Source: Latrodectus hesperus
Taxonomy: Eukaryota > Arthropoda > Arachnida > Araneae > Theridiidae
Length of the DNA stretch: 64,000 nucleotides
Reading direction: 5' to 3'
Assembly: GCA_037975125.1 (NCBI GenBank)
Contig: CM075852.1
Coordinates: 10,698,314 to 10,762,313, forward strand
In this document: positions 1-10,085 of the stretch, one piece after another
Layout: every line of letters begins with the position of its first letter
Numbering within the stretch: the stretch's first letter is position 1
Notes under the pieces: model-generated
What the model saw: the letters and a program-made list of their open reading frames with translations, nothing else
The model's database searches: none
What the model was told of the DNA's origin: nothing
Translations under genes and position numbers: made by a program

Positions 1-800
1 GTCGCCGTAGAGGGAGCTTCTAGTAGTTGAATGACTTATTTGAATCTATTAAACGCTTTTGAGAGATTTTGACCCGAACAAATTTCCTTTCCGCGAAGAC
101 CTCAATGAAAACTAAAACTGGAAGAAAAATTACTTTTAAACTAGGGAAAGAAATTTTATTCCTACCATCTTTATTTTTATTTAATTGACTTATTTTTTAT
201 AAACTTTATCTATTTTATTTATTTTGATGCACAAGCAGCACATAAAAAATTTATTTATATAATTATTTACTTCGATTTCTTACGCACAATTAGCACATAA
301 ATAATTTGCATGTTTTAAATAGTTTAAAATAATTAATTAATTTTTTTGCTTAAATAATAATAAAGTTTGTTATTTTAAACGAACACAAACTGAATGTTTT
401 TATAGATAATATATAAAAATAATTTAATATTATACAGTTGATTTAATGCGAAATTAAAGTTTCCTTTGAACAATCAAACATGTAATTAAGCGCATATTCT
501 GATTGACAATAATACAAAAAAGAACTGATTTCGAACAATAAGCAGTGCAAGATTTAGTATTAAAGAAAAATTAAGATAGCTTTAAAATATAAATTAATGA
601 ATTAAAAATGGCATATAAAATGATATTTGTATAAGATAATATTCATTTTAATATATATATATATATATACGTTATAAATAAACTACCTGCATTAAAGGTT
701 ACAGAGATTTCATTACGATTATCATGCAAATATTATCATAAACTGCATAAAAACTATTCAATAAAAATAATCTCAAACTTAAACATTGTTATTAATCAAT

Positions 801-862
801 TAATTTTAGTAAATTATTTATTTTCGTTTTAGAAAACGAAAGTAAATAATTTCCTAAAATCA
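801..862. repeat. fold-back inverted repeat, ~30-bp arms
   Basis: The two arms (801-830 and 833-862) are reverse complements at about 27 of 30 positions, separated by only 2 bases. The inner 20 bp (AAATTATTTA then TTTTCGTTTT) match at 19 of 20. Transcribed, this would form one long hairpin. It could be a tiny fold-back MITE or a chance product of AT-rich slippage, but the central TTTCG/CGAAA makes simple low complexity less likely. Confidence 0.8.
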
Positions 863-2043
863 AGATAAGAAATTAAATCTGATCCAAACAAAAGATTTAA
901 CTATTTAAAAAATGATGTATTTTTTTGTTAATTAACAAATTTATTTTTCCCTAGATATCCACTACAGGTATACATATAAAGATCTATGTCTCTTATGATG
1001 GACAATATAACTGTAACCTCGGGGATAAAAAGAACATTACTATTACAATATTAGTAACATCATCTTCACTATTGATTTCCGACACGTTCTCCATAAACAA
1101 GAATAAGACAGCGAGGCACTCTCTTTGATTGCCAATTAGACTTAATCAAGAAAGAAGTACTTATATAAAGTAATTTGTGGTGAAGGTAATAAACACGTTA
1201 TTCAATAACATTTTTAGTGTTATTTGAGCACCCAAATGACAGAAACACAAATATTTCATTCACCCATAAATTAAATGGTGATAATTCATTTATTTTAAAT
1301 CGGTGAAATTCGTCCTTAATAAATTTTCAAAACTAGAATATAATTTTGTATGAGTTATCTACAACAATTATACTAATGATTATTAATAAAATTGAAATAT
1401 TATTGTAATGCTAAAGTATAAATATTTGAATAAGATTTCAGCTAATTTTATTATTGCACTGAAACTGAATCACTTATTAACGCTTTTTTAATTGTGTTTT
1501 GATAAAGGGAAGGAAAATAAAAATAAATGTATGAATATTCATTTCAGAATTTTAATTCTTGCTAAATAAATGAATGATATAAGAGTATTTTTAATTGTAT
1601 GTATCACTTGCCAATTCAATAAGTTTCATTTTGAAAATTATATTAAATTTTAATTCCAAAGCAGCATAAAATATATAGTTGCATATATTCAGAAAAAAAT
1701 TCAGTCATAATAACAATTATTACCACAAAAATCAAATGTAAAGAATTCAAAAAACGATGATCTTAAAAACTTTATACACTTTTTATCATTTTTCTTAATT
1801 TCATGTTTTATGAAGTTAATTGATTTGAAAAATGAAGCATTCAATTCTCTACATTTAATAACAATTACATTTATCAATTCAAATTATGTAATCAATTTTT
1901 ATGTACATAAAATGGTCCCAAATATTTTTGTTGAAAATGATAATACTACTTATGTGCCTACGGTAAAGTATAAAAACGTTAAAATATAAAATAACATATT
2001 ACCATAATATTTTATGCTAAGATTTGAAATAAAATTAATAGAC

Positions 2044-2144
<101 letters not shown>

Positions 2145-2603
2145 ATAATTTTCTTTGCTTCGTATTTTATTTTTATAATAAAATAACGTTTCTATTATAA
2201 ATAGAACAACAATTTAAGATAAATTTCCAATCACTCTTTTAAAATATGAATTGCTCAAATAGACCTACAAAAACAAATTTACCTTAAAAAATTATCTCGC
2301 ATTCTTAAAATTATAAAAATACTTTTTTCTGTACTTTAGATAATATGATATTATATTAATTAACTAAACTTAAGTTATAAAATTTCTGAAGGTATTTAAA
2401 CTATTTTTAAGTAATTTTTATATATTTAATTTCTCATGCACATTTGGTGTTTTGAAGAAAAATTGGGGAACTTTTGCATTCGTGATTTAACATGTAGAAA
2501 CACATCTATTAACTGATTTAAAAACTATTTTAAAATGTAAATAAATATAAAAAAGAAATTACAGTAATGGAAATATTTAATAAACGATTGATTAGATTTG
2601 ATA

Positions 2604-2914
2604 TATTTAGATATGCTGTTGTTGTTGTTGTCGTTTGCCAGCTAGGCTGGCAATATGGGGTGCGCTGCTCTACTTTTCCAACTGAACCATATTTTGATGT
2701 GGACTCCCACTTCCTCAGTACACACATGCTATAGGGACCCGTTTATTGGGTAGGCAATCATTTAGTACACATTCATACACAGAAAGGACAAAGGCAGGAT
2801 AGATAGAGAGAGATAGTACATCCATACCTGAACTGGAATTCGAACCCAGGACCTCCCTATCCGTAGTCAGAGACTATGAACACTAGACAGGGCTGGCGGC
2901 ATTTATATGTGCTG
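2604..2914 (-). mobile_element. tRNA-derived SINE (family A, copy 1)
   Basis: Read on the minus strand, the element begins near 2900 with a tRNA-like head whose T-arm is CTGGG-TTCGAAT-TCCAG (B-box, at about 2832-2852). A pyrimidine-rich linker follows, then a block containing the complement of ACCCGTTTAT (2737-2746), and it ends in a CAACAA-type tail near 2617. Imperfect target-site duplications flank it: ATTTAGATATGCTG at 2604-2617 and ATTTATATGTGCTG at 2901-2914, 12 of 14 identical. The copy is non-coding and would depend on LINE machinery. The linker and central block are shared with the copy at 15.97 kb, but the 3' bodies differ. Confidence 0.85.
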
Positions 2915-2972
2915 ACTATTTTAAATGATTATTAAATAATGGTTTTTGATTTTATTGGTGAAATAAGAGAGC

Positions 2973-2989
2973 ATATATATAATTATATA

Positions 2990-3060
<71 letters not shown>
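2973..3060. repeat. (AT)n microsatellite, 88 bp
   Basis: Alternating AT with two AATT interruptions near its left end (around 2980-2993) and then uninterrupted to 3060. The interruptions suggest an older left edge and a younger, expanding right part. Confidence 0.97.
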
Positions 3061-3062
<2 letters not shown>

Positions 3063-3340
3063 TTCACATATTGAATCAAAATATAAGTAATAATATGCTT
3101 TATAACTCCGTGAGAATATACCTTTCCCAAGCAAACCTTTCTGTAATAAAATGAAGAATGTTACACTAACAACTGGTGAGATATTCAAATATATTTAATA
3201 AGGCTCATTGTATATTTCTGTATAATTAATACATAAAAAAATTATTAGACACTAAGAAAAAATTGCTAAGTATAATATACGAAAACAGAAAAATAAAGTA
3301 TAGCAATAGAGTATAAAATAAAGAAATTATGAAAGAGACA

Positions 3341-3580
3341 CAGATGCCGTATAATCCAACATGCTAAATTCTGATTTTGGCGGATTTTCTTGCTCATCTG
3401 GTAACCTAATTTTTATTTCGTCATAGAGGTGGAGGCCTATAAGAATTATGTAAAAAATTCTATTTTGGCAACTCTAGTATTTACGTCATCACGACTAGTC
3501 ACAATAAGTCATTTTAGCAACATTTCTTCGTCGCCAAAAAATATTCAGATATTTGGCATGCTGGATTATACATCTATGCC
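3341..3580. mobile_element. MITE-like element with long terminal inverted repeats
   Basis: The left end (3341-3375) and the reverse complement of the right end (about 3545-3580) share GTATAATCC-A/G-CATGC and continue to align imperfectly for about 60 bp, including a TTTTGGCG core in both arms. Total length is about 240 bp with no coding capacity. The tips differ by a small insertion (CCG at the left), so the exact termini and target duplication cannot be set. Superfamily is unassigned. Degraded arms imply an old insertion. Confidence 0.7.
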
Positions 3581-4499
3581 GAAATTAATAAGAATTTGTA
3601 AATAAAATATAAAACACGTTCATATTTTCCTTTCATTCCCAATTTTCCACAACTCAACTCGGGAACTTAAAAAACTGTAACGTTATTAGATAAATCTAAT
3701 ATAGATAATACCATATTTAAATAAATTCTACAATATGTAATATATAGAAACAAATTATTTTATTTTTCTAAATTATCATGTTATTTAAACATACAATTCG
3801 AGCGTTATTTCATTTTTATTTTATGAGTCTTTTAAGCGTATTCTTAGAAAGATGAAATGAAATAAATGCATCATTTACAGCAAAAATTACCAAACATCAA
3901 CTAAAAAAAGTCACAACATCTGAAAGATCAGAAGAGGGTAACGAAGAAAAAGGGAAGTTTTGAACTCCTGAAACTACTTGGAACTAGAGATAAAAAAAAG
4001 GAAGGAAAAATTGAATGAAGGCGAAATAGAAAAAGTTGGTCTGGAGACAAGGCGAAAAGAGAAGTACAAGTGTAGAAGTTCTTATTTAATGAAGCGGTAA
4101 TCAGAGATGGAAGAAGAAGCCCAGCCACCGCAACTTTGATGGATTGGCCATCAGAGATACATTGGAATGGAATCTTTTTCTGTTGCCAAAGGAAAAAAAG
4201 AAATAAATGAGAAGAAGGAGAGAAATGTTCCGAAAGAAGAAAAAGCAGCAGGAAAGGTCTCTCTTATTCTAAAAAGTAGTGGCAATAGTCGGTCGATGAT
4301 CTAGATTTGCTAGACCGGGTTATTTCCATTGCAAATATGCAAGTGAATAGAAGATTTATCGTATTCCTTTTTCTTCTTGTTGAATTTAGTTTGAATTGCT
4401 ATATGACTAAACATGAATGTGGTTTGCTTGATATACTCAGGACGAAAAACATAACACACACTTATAAGCTAATGAAAACAACTGATATAAATTTTTAAT

Positions 4500-4502
<3 letters not shown>
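3581..4502. other. non-coding; purine-rich island 3920-4320
   Basis: AT-rich from 3581 to about 3900, then a GA-rich plus strand from 3920 to 4270 with runs such as GAAGAAAAAGGG. It continues into a short GC-balanced patch around 4280-4330. Short frames here are low-complexity Phe/Ser/Leu or Lys/Glu translations of the purine skew and not convincing genes. Confidence 0.5.

Positions 4503-4575
<73 letters not shown>
4503..4575. repeat. (TA)n microsatellite, 73 bp
   Basis: Uninterrupted alternating TA. Confidence 0.97.
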
Positions 4576-4578
<3 letters not shown>

Positions 4579-6526
4579 TATTCTTTAATAATCTTTTTTG
4601 CATATTTATAAATATTTTTTTAAACATTTTAAACTGCCAAATAAGGTTACATTCGTGTAATTATGCTTTAAATGCTGACTTTCAAATTTTCATTGGTAAT
4701 AATTTTTCTTTTAAATTGTGGGCATGATTCATCTCTGTATTCTTTAGAATCTTTATTAAAATGAATACAAAACACTTTGTCCCTATCATTTGTTCCATTA
4801 ATAAGAATTTAAATTTTATTGCTCTTGTGTTCCTCAATATTTTGGTTTTTTTTTTTATTCGCAATTCTCCTGTTTTTAATTTCTAGTTTTTACATATTTA
4901 CTTAATACTATTTTCATTCGTTTCCAATGTATATTTTTTATCTTATTCGAAACAAATTTTACTAAATTCATAGAATTTTTTGATTTGAGTGTAGTTCAAG
5001 TAACATTATTTATCTTAAAAGGTTTTATATTTTTTAGTTAATTTAATTATTAAGTTTTACTCATCTGCGTGTGTGTAAGCGAGTTTAATAATAAGACAGA
5101 TAATGTTTTTATAATAATAAGACCGGTAATATATAAATTTTTGTAATCAAATATGTCAGCAATATTATTATTTTTTTTACATATTATTAATATTTAAATT
5201 TAATTTATTACGAACTATCTATAATTTACCATTAACATGTAATTAAAAACTATTATTATAATTAATATGTTAACATTAATTTATTATTAACATTTTACTA
5301 ACACATAAATTATTAACATTCACTTAAGAATTAAAGCATTTATAACTCACCAATTCCAATAAGTTTTTAAAAATTTCAATTTTAAGATTTTTAAAAAATA
5401 TATTGTGAAATTTGGTGAAAGTTAAATGAATGTTAATAGTTTAACTAAAATTTTTTAATATTCATAAAGCATTCACTTAAAAATTAGGATATTTATTAAT
5501 CACTATTTCCAATAGTTTTTTTTTTTTTTTAATTTTTGTTTACAGACAGTTATGTAGATTTTTAATTTCCAAAATCTATTAGTAAACATATTACTTTCAT
5601 CTTTTTTCTGAAGATTTTTAAGAGAAATTTCCTATTACAAGATACCAATAAGAACCCTTAAAGATAAAAAATTTCAAAAAATGTGAAAAGTCATCTATGT
5701 TAGTACAAAAATGTAATCTTTTTCTAAAATCGATTGATAAACACGTTCACACATTGAGAATAAAAAAGACAAATAGTCCTGACTTGACATTAAATGAGAT
5801 TTATCTGTTTATTAGTGATCATAAAAAGACAGTGTCGCAAATCTTTGACCAATTAAGTTTTTTGATGAAAAAATAATGAATGATTCTCCCATGAGAAATG
5901 GCGGTCATAATGTTTAACGCGATTAATTTATGATACAGTAAAAAATGATATTTAATGTGTCATATGGCGGCTATAATTTGTTTCCTAAATGGTGTTGGAA
6001 GGAGTTATTTTTGTTAAGAACTAGGATGGGCACAAAAGATTAAATTTTATAACATTTTGATTTTTTATGTGCTCGAAGATAGCGGTATAATTTATTTAAG
6101 AATTTAAATTTACCTGTGAGAAAAGTAGTGTGCAAGAACACATTTTTATCCTATTTTCTTTTATTCAAATATAATTATTAATGAATGACTTTTTTTGTGA
6201 AAACAAATTTCATATCATCAACAAAATCACCAATGACCATCTAATCTTATAATTTACTAAAAATTATTAATATAAATTTATGAAATTAAATGGGTCCAAA
6301 AATTATTTTAGGTTACTTTTAATTCAGTTAAAATATTATTTTCCTGTCTAAATTAACTATTTTTTGAATTAATTTAATTTAATTTTTACCTAAAAATAGC
6401 AAAACAATATAGAAAGAAAATGTTAATTTATTTCAACAAACGCGGTAATTTCTCAAACTTAAATTATATATGTATAATATAATAGTAATATTAATAATAT
6501 AATATTAATATAATAATAGTATAAGG
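4576..6526. other. AT-rich non-coding tract
   Basis: No gene seen. The tract contains a diverged pair of direct repeats (5317 and 5470, listed separately), a T run at 5518-5532 and otherwise A/T-rich sequence. The section from 6470 to 6520 is a degenerate TAATA repeat that runs up to the target site of the hAT-type element. Confidence 0.75.
5317..5545. repeat. two-copy tandem duplication, period 153 bp
   Basis: A segment starting CATTCACTTAA at 5317 recurs at 5470 with the same order of sub-motifs (a TTAT-rich stretch, TCAC, TTCCAATA, then a T run). Identity is about 75% over the first 50 bases. The spacing makes the period 153 bp. The sequence is non-coding. Similar periods appear at 13.9, 18.0 and 54.2 kb. 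Confidence 0.65.
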
Positions 6527-7042
6527 CAGGGGTGGTACTCGAGAGAAATGTACTCGAGAGAAGATCAGCTCTACATTTAAAATATAACACGACGCTGATT
6601 ACTGAATTTTGAAAATTTGTACCAGAAATGAAGTTTCCTGAATTAAAAAAGTCTTCTTTTCGAACTATTTCAATATTCGAAACAACGTACCTATGTGAAA
6701 CATTTCATTCTTTAAAGTTTGTGAAATGCAAATAGATATCAGTAATAGTTAACCAACATCTCAAAGTTGATTGCTAAGAAGTACTGTCCCCAATGAGTCG
6801 CCAAGTTTTAAAGAATTATCAAGAGAAATAAAATTAATGTATTTAGTTTGCATTATTTAAATTCAATACACATATTTTGCGCTTTTATTTTTATGATTTC
6901 AATAAATATAATTTTTGTAAAAAAAAAAAAAAAAAAAAAAACCTTTTTCGCTTACCTTTTAAATACGTATTTAACTGTGGCTCTCGAGAAATTTCCAATT
7001 TTGAAAAATGGCTCGAAATATCGAGGAGCTTGGCCACCCCTG
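6527..7042. mobile_element. hAT-type MITE (non-autonomous DNA transposon), 516 bp
   Basis: Terminal inverted repeats start CAGGGGTGG on the left (6527) and, on the reverse complement of the right end, CAGGGGTGG again (ending 7042). An 8-bp target duplication flanks it, GTATAAGG (6519-6526) against GTATAATA (7043-7050), 6 of 8 identical. An 8-bp duplication and CAGGG termini are the signature of the hAT superfamily. Sub-terminal CTCGAGAG / GGCTCTCGAG motifs occur near both ends. A 23-base A run sits at 6919-6941. There is no transposase, so movement would need a related autonomous hAT element. Confidence 0.8.
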
Positions 7043-7144
7043 GTATAATATATTTTTATTTACGCCTCAATAAATGTACTTCAACCACTACAAAAAACTA
7101 CATAAAAATACCTATTCAGCAAATCATTTTTATATTTCAAAGCA

Positions 7145-7330
7145 GATACCATAGGCTAACTGTTAGTGGTAGTACGGCGTTCTTTGAAGTGAAAAGGCCC
7201 GAGTTTGAATGCAGCTATATCGAACAACGTAAAATTTCACCCATTGTTGACATTGACAAGTTACGCCTGGACGAATTGACCATGGTCTAGTGATAAGAAA
7301 GTATTTTTCTGAGTGAAAAGTCCAGAGTTA
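7145..7330 (+). mobile_element. possible decayed tRNA-like SINE head, possibly doubled
   Basis: Two weak tRNA-like blocks occur in tandem. The first (about 7150-7215) has GGCTAACTGTTAGTGGT, resembling a D-arm or A-box, and GAGTTTGAATGC, resembling a B-box. The second (about 7280-7330) has TGGTCTAGTGAT and then GTCCAGAGTT, where the Tc1-like element interrupts it. Both share a GTGAAAAG-TCC/GCCC segment before the B-box position. The match is imperfect and may be chance; the sequence joined across the Tc1 insertion does not complete a clean B-box. Confidence 0.25.
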
Positions 7331-8634
7331 CACTGCTGGCCACCGTAAATGCAACACCCTGAAGGAAGCATGCAAATAACATGAAATTTACAGCATGCAT
7401 GCGGAGATGAGGTATGAAAATGATTAGATTTATAGCGCCGATGATCATCACGCGCGCCTGGGGACCATCTATTTTGTAGCAAAGAAAACAGCGATCATTT
7501 TTTGATCAAGTATCCGAGTTCGACAAAGGAAGGATAATGGCCTACCTTTCTTTCAGGAAAATCAGTAGTCGTGTTCCACGAAACCGAACAACTGTAATGC
7601 GGATATGTGATCGTTGGATGCAGGAAGGTACGACGGATCGACGTGTTCAGTCGCATCCACCTCAGTGCACCACTTCACGTATGACAGGCAAATTGTGTGC
7701 ATGGCAGTGACAAATCACTCAGCCACATCACGAAATATAGCACAGCACATTCAGTCTGTAACGCATCATCCAGTGTCTGCGCGAACCAGTTGACACCATT
7801 TACAGCAGAGTAGTCTGTCCGCCAGACGTCCATTGCTTCGTCTACCCTTGACGAAGAACAACAGAGGTCTCCGCCGCCAATGGTGCGATGAAAGAAGGAT
7901 TTGAACGGCAAAATGGAATGAAGTTATCTTTACTGACGAGTCACGTTTCTGTCTGCAAAATCACGATGGTCGAATTCGAGTCTAGAGACATCTTGGAAAG
8001 AGGTTGCCGAACATCTGCGTTATGCACTGCACACCGGTCCTACACCGGGTATTATGGTATGGGAAAGTATTGGATATCACTCTCGCACTCTTCTAGTACG
8101 CATTGCCGGTACTTAAACAAACAGCGCTGCTACATTTTCGAGGTGTTGGAGTCAATTGTCCTTCCTTGCATTCAGGACTTGCCTACAGTCAAATTTCAAC
8201 AGAATAATGCGCGATCACGCGTGACACATATTATCCAATTGTTCTTCGTCAATTGACAGATTGACTTGCTTCCTTGGCCAGCTTAATCTCCGGATCCTTC
8301 GCCGATGAAAAAAAAACATGTGGTCCATAGTTGCTCAACAATCAACCCAGATTACATCCCCATATGCCACACCAGATCAACTTTGTCATGGTTTGGAAGT
8401 TGCTTGGTCTGCTGTACCCCAAGAACACATCTAAAATCTCTTTGAATAAATGTGTGGCAACTGTGATCTCCAAAAATGACGTCTACTTTGGCTACTGATT
8501 CTGGCAGAAACCACACTTCCCAGCAGTCTATAAATGTAATCATTTGATACATGGTCAACATGCTATCTACAAAATAAATTTTGTTGTGATATCTCTTGTT
8601 TTTCTTGGAGTTGCAATTTGGGTGGCCAGCAGTG
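7331..8634 (+). mobile_element. Tc1-like DNA transposon, inactive, 1304 bp
   Basis: The ends are terminal inverted repeats CACTGCTGGCCACC... (7331 on) and its complement ending ...GGTGGCCAGCAGTG (8634); about 21 of the first 24 positions match. TA dinucleotides flank both ends (7329-7330 and 8635-8636), the Tc1/mariner target duplication. The length is normal for a full-size Tc1 element of 1.3 kb. Inside, on the plus strand, lies a transposase reading frame broken by frameshifts and stops (see next entry). Intact ends mean the copy could in principle be mobilised by an active relative. Confidence 0.95.
7501..8330 (+). pseudogene. Tc1-family transposase pseudogene
   Basis: The DDE-type transposase would cut and paste the surrounding element. 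The N-terminal helix-turn-helix region is readable at 7501-7707 (VSEFDKGRIMAY, later VMRICDRWMQEGTTDRR, both family-typical). It then needs a frame change near 7695-7710, where a TGA at 7708 ends this frame. In the next frame the linker reads on (SVTHHPVSAR) but carries TGA stops at 7791 and 7902. The first catalytic Asp is in TDESRF (GAC at 7935). The second is changed: FQQNNAR with Asn (AAT at 8203) in place of the family's Asp. The third, Glu of the usual SPIEN motif, is lost in an A run at about 8307-8316. The 122-codon open frame at 7888-8256 covers only part of this and switches between true frames. Non-functional. Confidence 0.93.
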
Positions 8635-8871
8635 TAGTTTTCAGTCACACTGCTTGAAATGGGAGATGGATATTACGGTTCTATTCGCACGTCTGTACGG
8701 GTATGTGCGAATTTTCCTCGTTTTCCTCCTCGAGTCACGTAAATATAGACTGGAAGCGCTATTAACGCTGGTGTTTGCTTTGAAGATCATTTTAAGACAG
8801 AAGGTCTCAAAATGGCGTTCAATGTTAGGTTGTCCATAACGCGCTCTGAAATAAATATCGATGAAAAAAAA
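8635..8871. other. GC-balanced flank ending in an A run
   Basis: This segment right of the Tc1-like element is of complex composition (for example CGCACGTCTGTACGGG) and ends with AAATAAATATCGATG followed by nine A residues (8863-8871). A poly-A end suggests a retroposed sequence, perhaps the body of the tRNA-like element whose head lies left of the Tc1 insertion. The origin is unresolved. Confidence 0.3.
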
Positions 8872-9150
8872 AGTTATAAAACAATAAATACATCGTTAAA
8901 GTGTGTAATAATTAAATATTTAAATGTAAAAAAAGGGTATTAGCATCGTTACATTTTATATTGTGATGACAAGTAATCTTTAAAAATCTTTAAAAGTAAA
9001 AACTGAACAAGTGCAAAATTTACTAAACGAGATTCAGTCTTAAATTGTAAATAAACGAATATAAAATAAATTTAATGTGACTTATACCATTCGTAAATCT
9101 TATTAAGCTATCTAATTCTGATAATATATTAACTTAGATTTTGTGCAGTT

Positions 9151-9353
9151 AAGACATATGCTATGGTTTGTTTGTCGCTCAACGGTCATTTTTTGCACAC
9201 GAGGGCTAATTAGACCGGGACTTACGGCTTAAAGTGTATTCCGAAACCACTATAAACATCCATGCCCATGGTGGGATTCGAACCCACGAACTGTTGAACC
9301 GAAGGCAAGAGCGCTAACCATTCAGCTGCCAGCTCGGCAAGACATATGCTATG
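9151..9353 (-). mobile_element. tRNA-derived SINE (family B, copy 1) with perfect TSD
   Basis: Flanked by identical 15-bp duplications AAGACATATGCTATG at 9151-9165 and 9339-9353. The body (9166-9338) on the minus strand starts GCCGAGCTGGCAGCTGAATG (A-box region), followed by an anticodon-like loop and a perfect T-arm GTGGG-TTCGAAT-CCCAC. An unrelated tail of about 100 bp follows, with GGTCTAATTAGCCC. The short body, pol III box layout and long target duplication identify LINE-mobilised retroposition. The perfect duplication indicates a comparatively recent insertion. More degraded relatives lie at 34.8 and 50.1 kb. Confidence 0.93.
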
Positions 9354-9568
9354 AATTGATTTAGTATTTATGAAACTTTTAGCACATTATGATTATAATA
9401 AATGTACAAAAATAAAGCAGTAAATATAATTAAAGGAGAATAAATCTAGTCACTTTTTAATACTAGTTACCATTAATTAATCAGGCATTAAAAATTTAAA
9501 TATCAATCCTATATATATATAATTTCAATGTGAGCTACTTTTTGTTTTAAAATACATTATTATGAGTG

Positions 9569-9572
<4 letters not shown>

Positions 9573-9628
<56 letters not shown>
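9573..9628. repeat. (AT)n microsatellite, 56 bp
   Basis: Uninterrupted alternating AT. Confidence 0.97.
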
Positions 9629-9630
<2 letters not shown>

Positions 9631-9679
9631 TGCAAATTATTCTAAAGTTAGCATCATGTGTTGAATTCTATTCGAGCCT

Positions 9680-10085
9680 TATTAACTGTTTCCCGTTTTT
9701 TGGGTTACTGAAGGCATTTCAGTTATTGAACACAGCACTTCTCTTCAAGGCATTCTGGACACAATAGCGTCAGGGAAAAATAGGGAGAGGAGAGGGAAAA
9801 CGCCGTCGAAAAGGGATGTTTGAAAGACTGAAAGCCTGGGAGGCGATTAGGGAAAATTCAATTTAGGTTTCCGTTTAGCGTACGAAATCGAAATCTCGCT
9901 GACAAAATCGGCAAATTCATCTCTGCAGAAAACTGACGGCGTTTTGGAGATTCTTTTTTCTCCTCATCTAGACGGCAGCCGTGCCTCGAAGATGATCAGT
10001 TTTGACACTCCCACGAGAAGAATCCATTTGTGACCAAACACCGTAATAATTTATTGTGCGCCGGTGACACAGTACTGAAAAAGGA
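9680..10085. other. GC-richer non-coding island
   Basis: Sharply more complex than its surroundings, with a purine-rich stretch at 9775-9850. An 11-bp inverted pair, AAAACGCCGTC (9797-9807) and GACGGCGTTTT (9935-9945), brackets the core. No frame here resembles a known protein. It could be a conserved regulatory element or an unrecognised repeat. Confidence 0.35.

Noticed and set aside
2952..3188. Open frames of Tyr-Ile repeats through (AT)n arrays (also at 16189, 22772, 25789)
   Set aside because: They are translations of dinucleotide microsatellites, open only because TATATA has no stop in one frame.
6877..7290. 137-codon frame
   Set aside because: It starts inside the hAT-type MITE, crosses a 23-base A run and runs out across the element's end into flanking DNA, so it cannot be one gene.
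7888..8256. 122-codon frame as an intact gene
   Set aside because: It is one frame through the broken Tc1 transposase; the true catalytic motifs lie in different frames.
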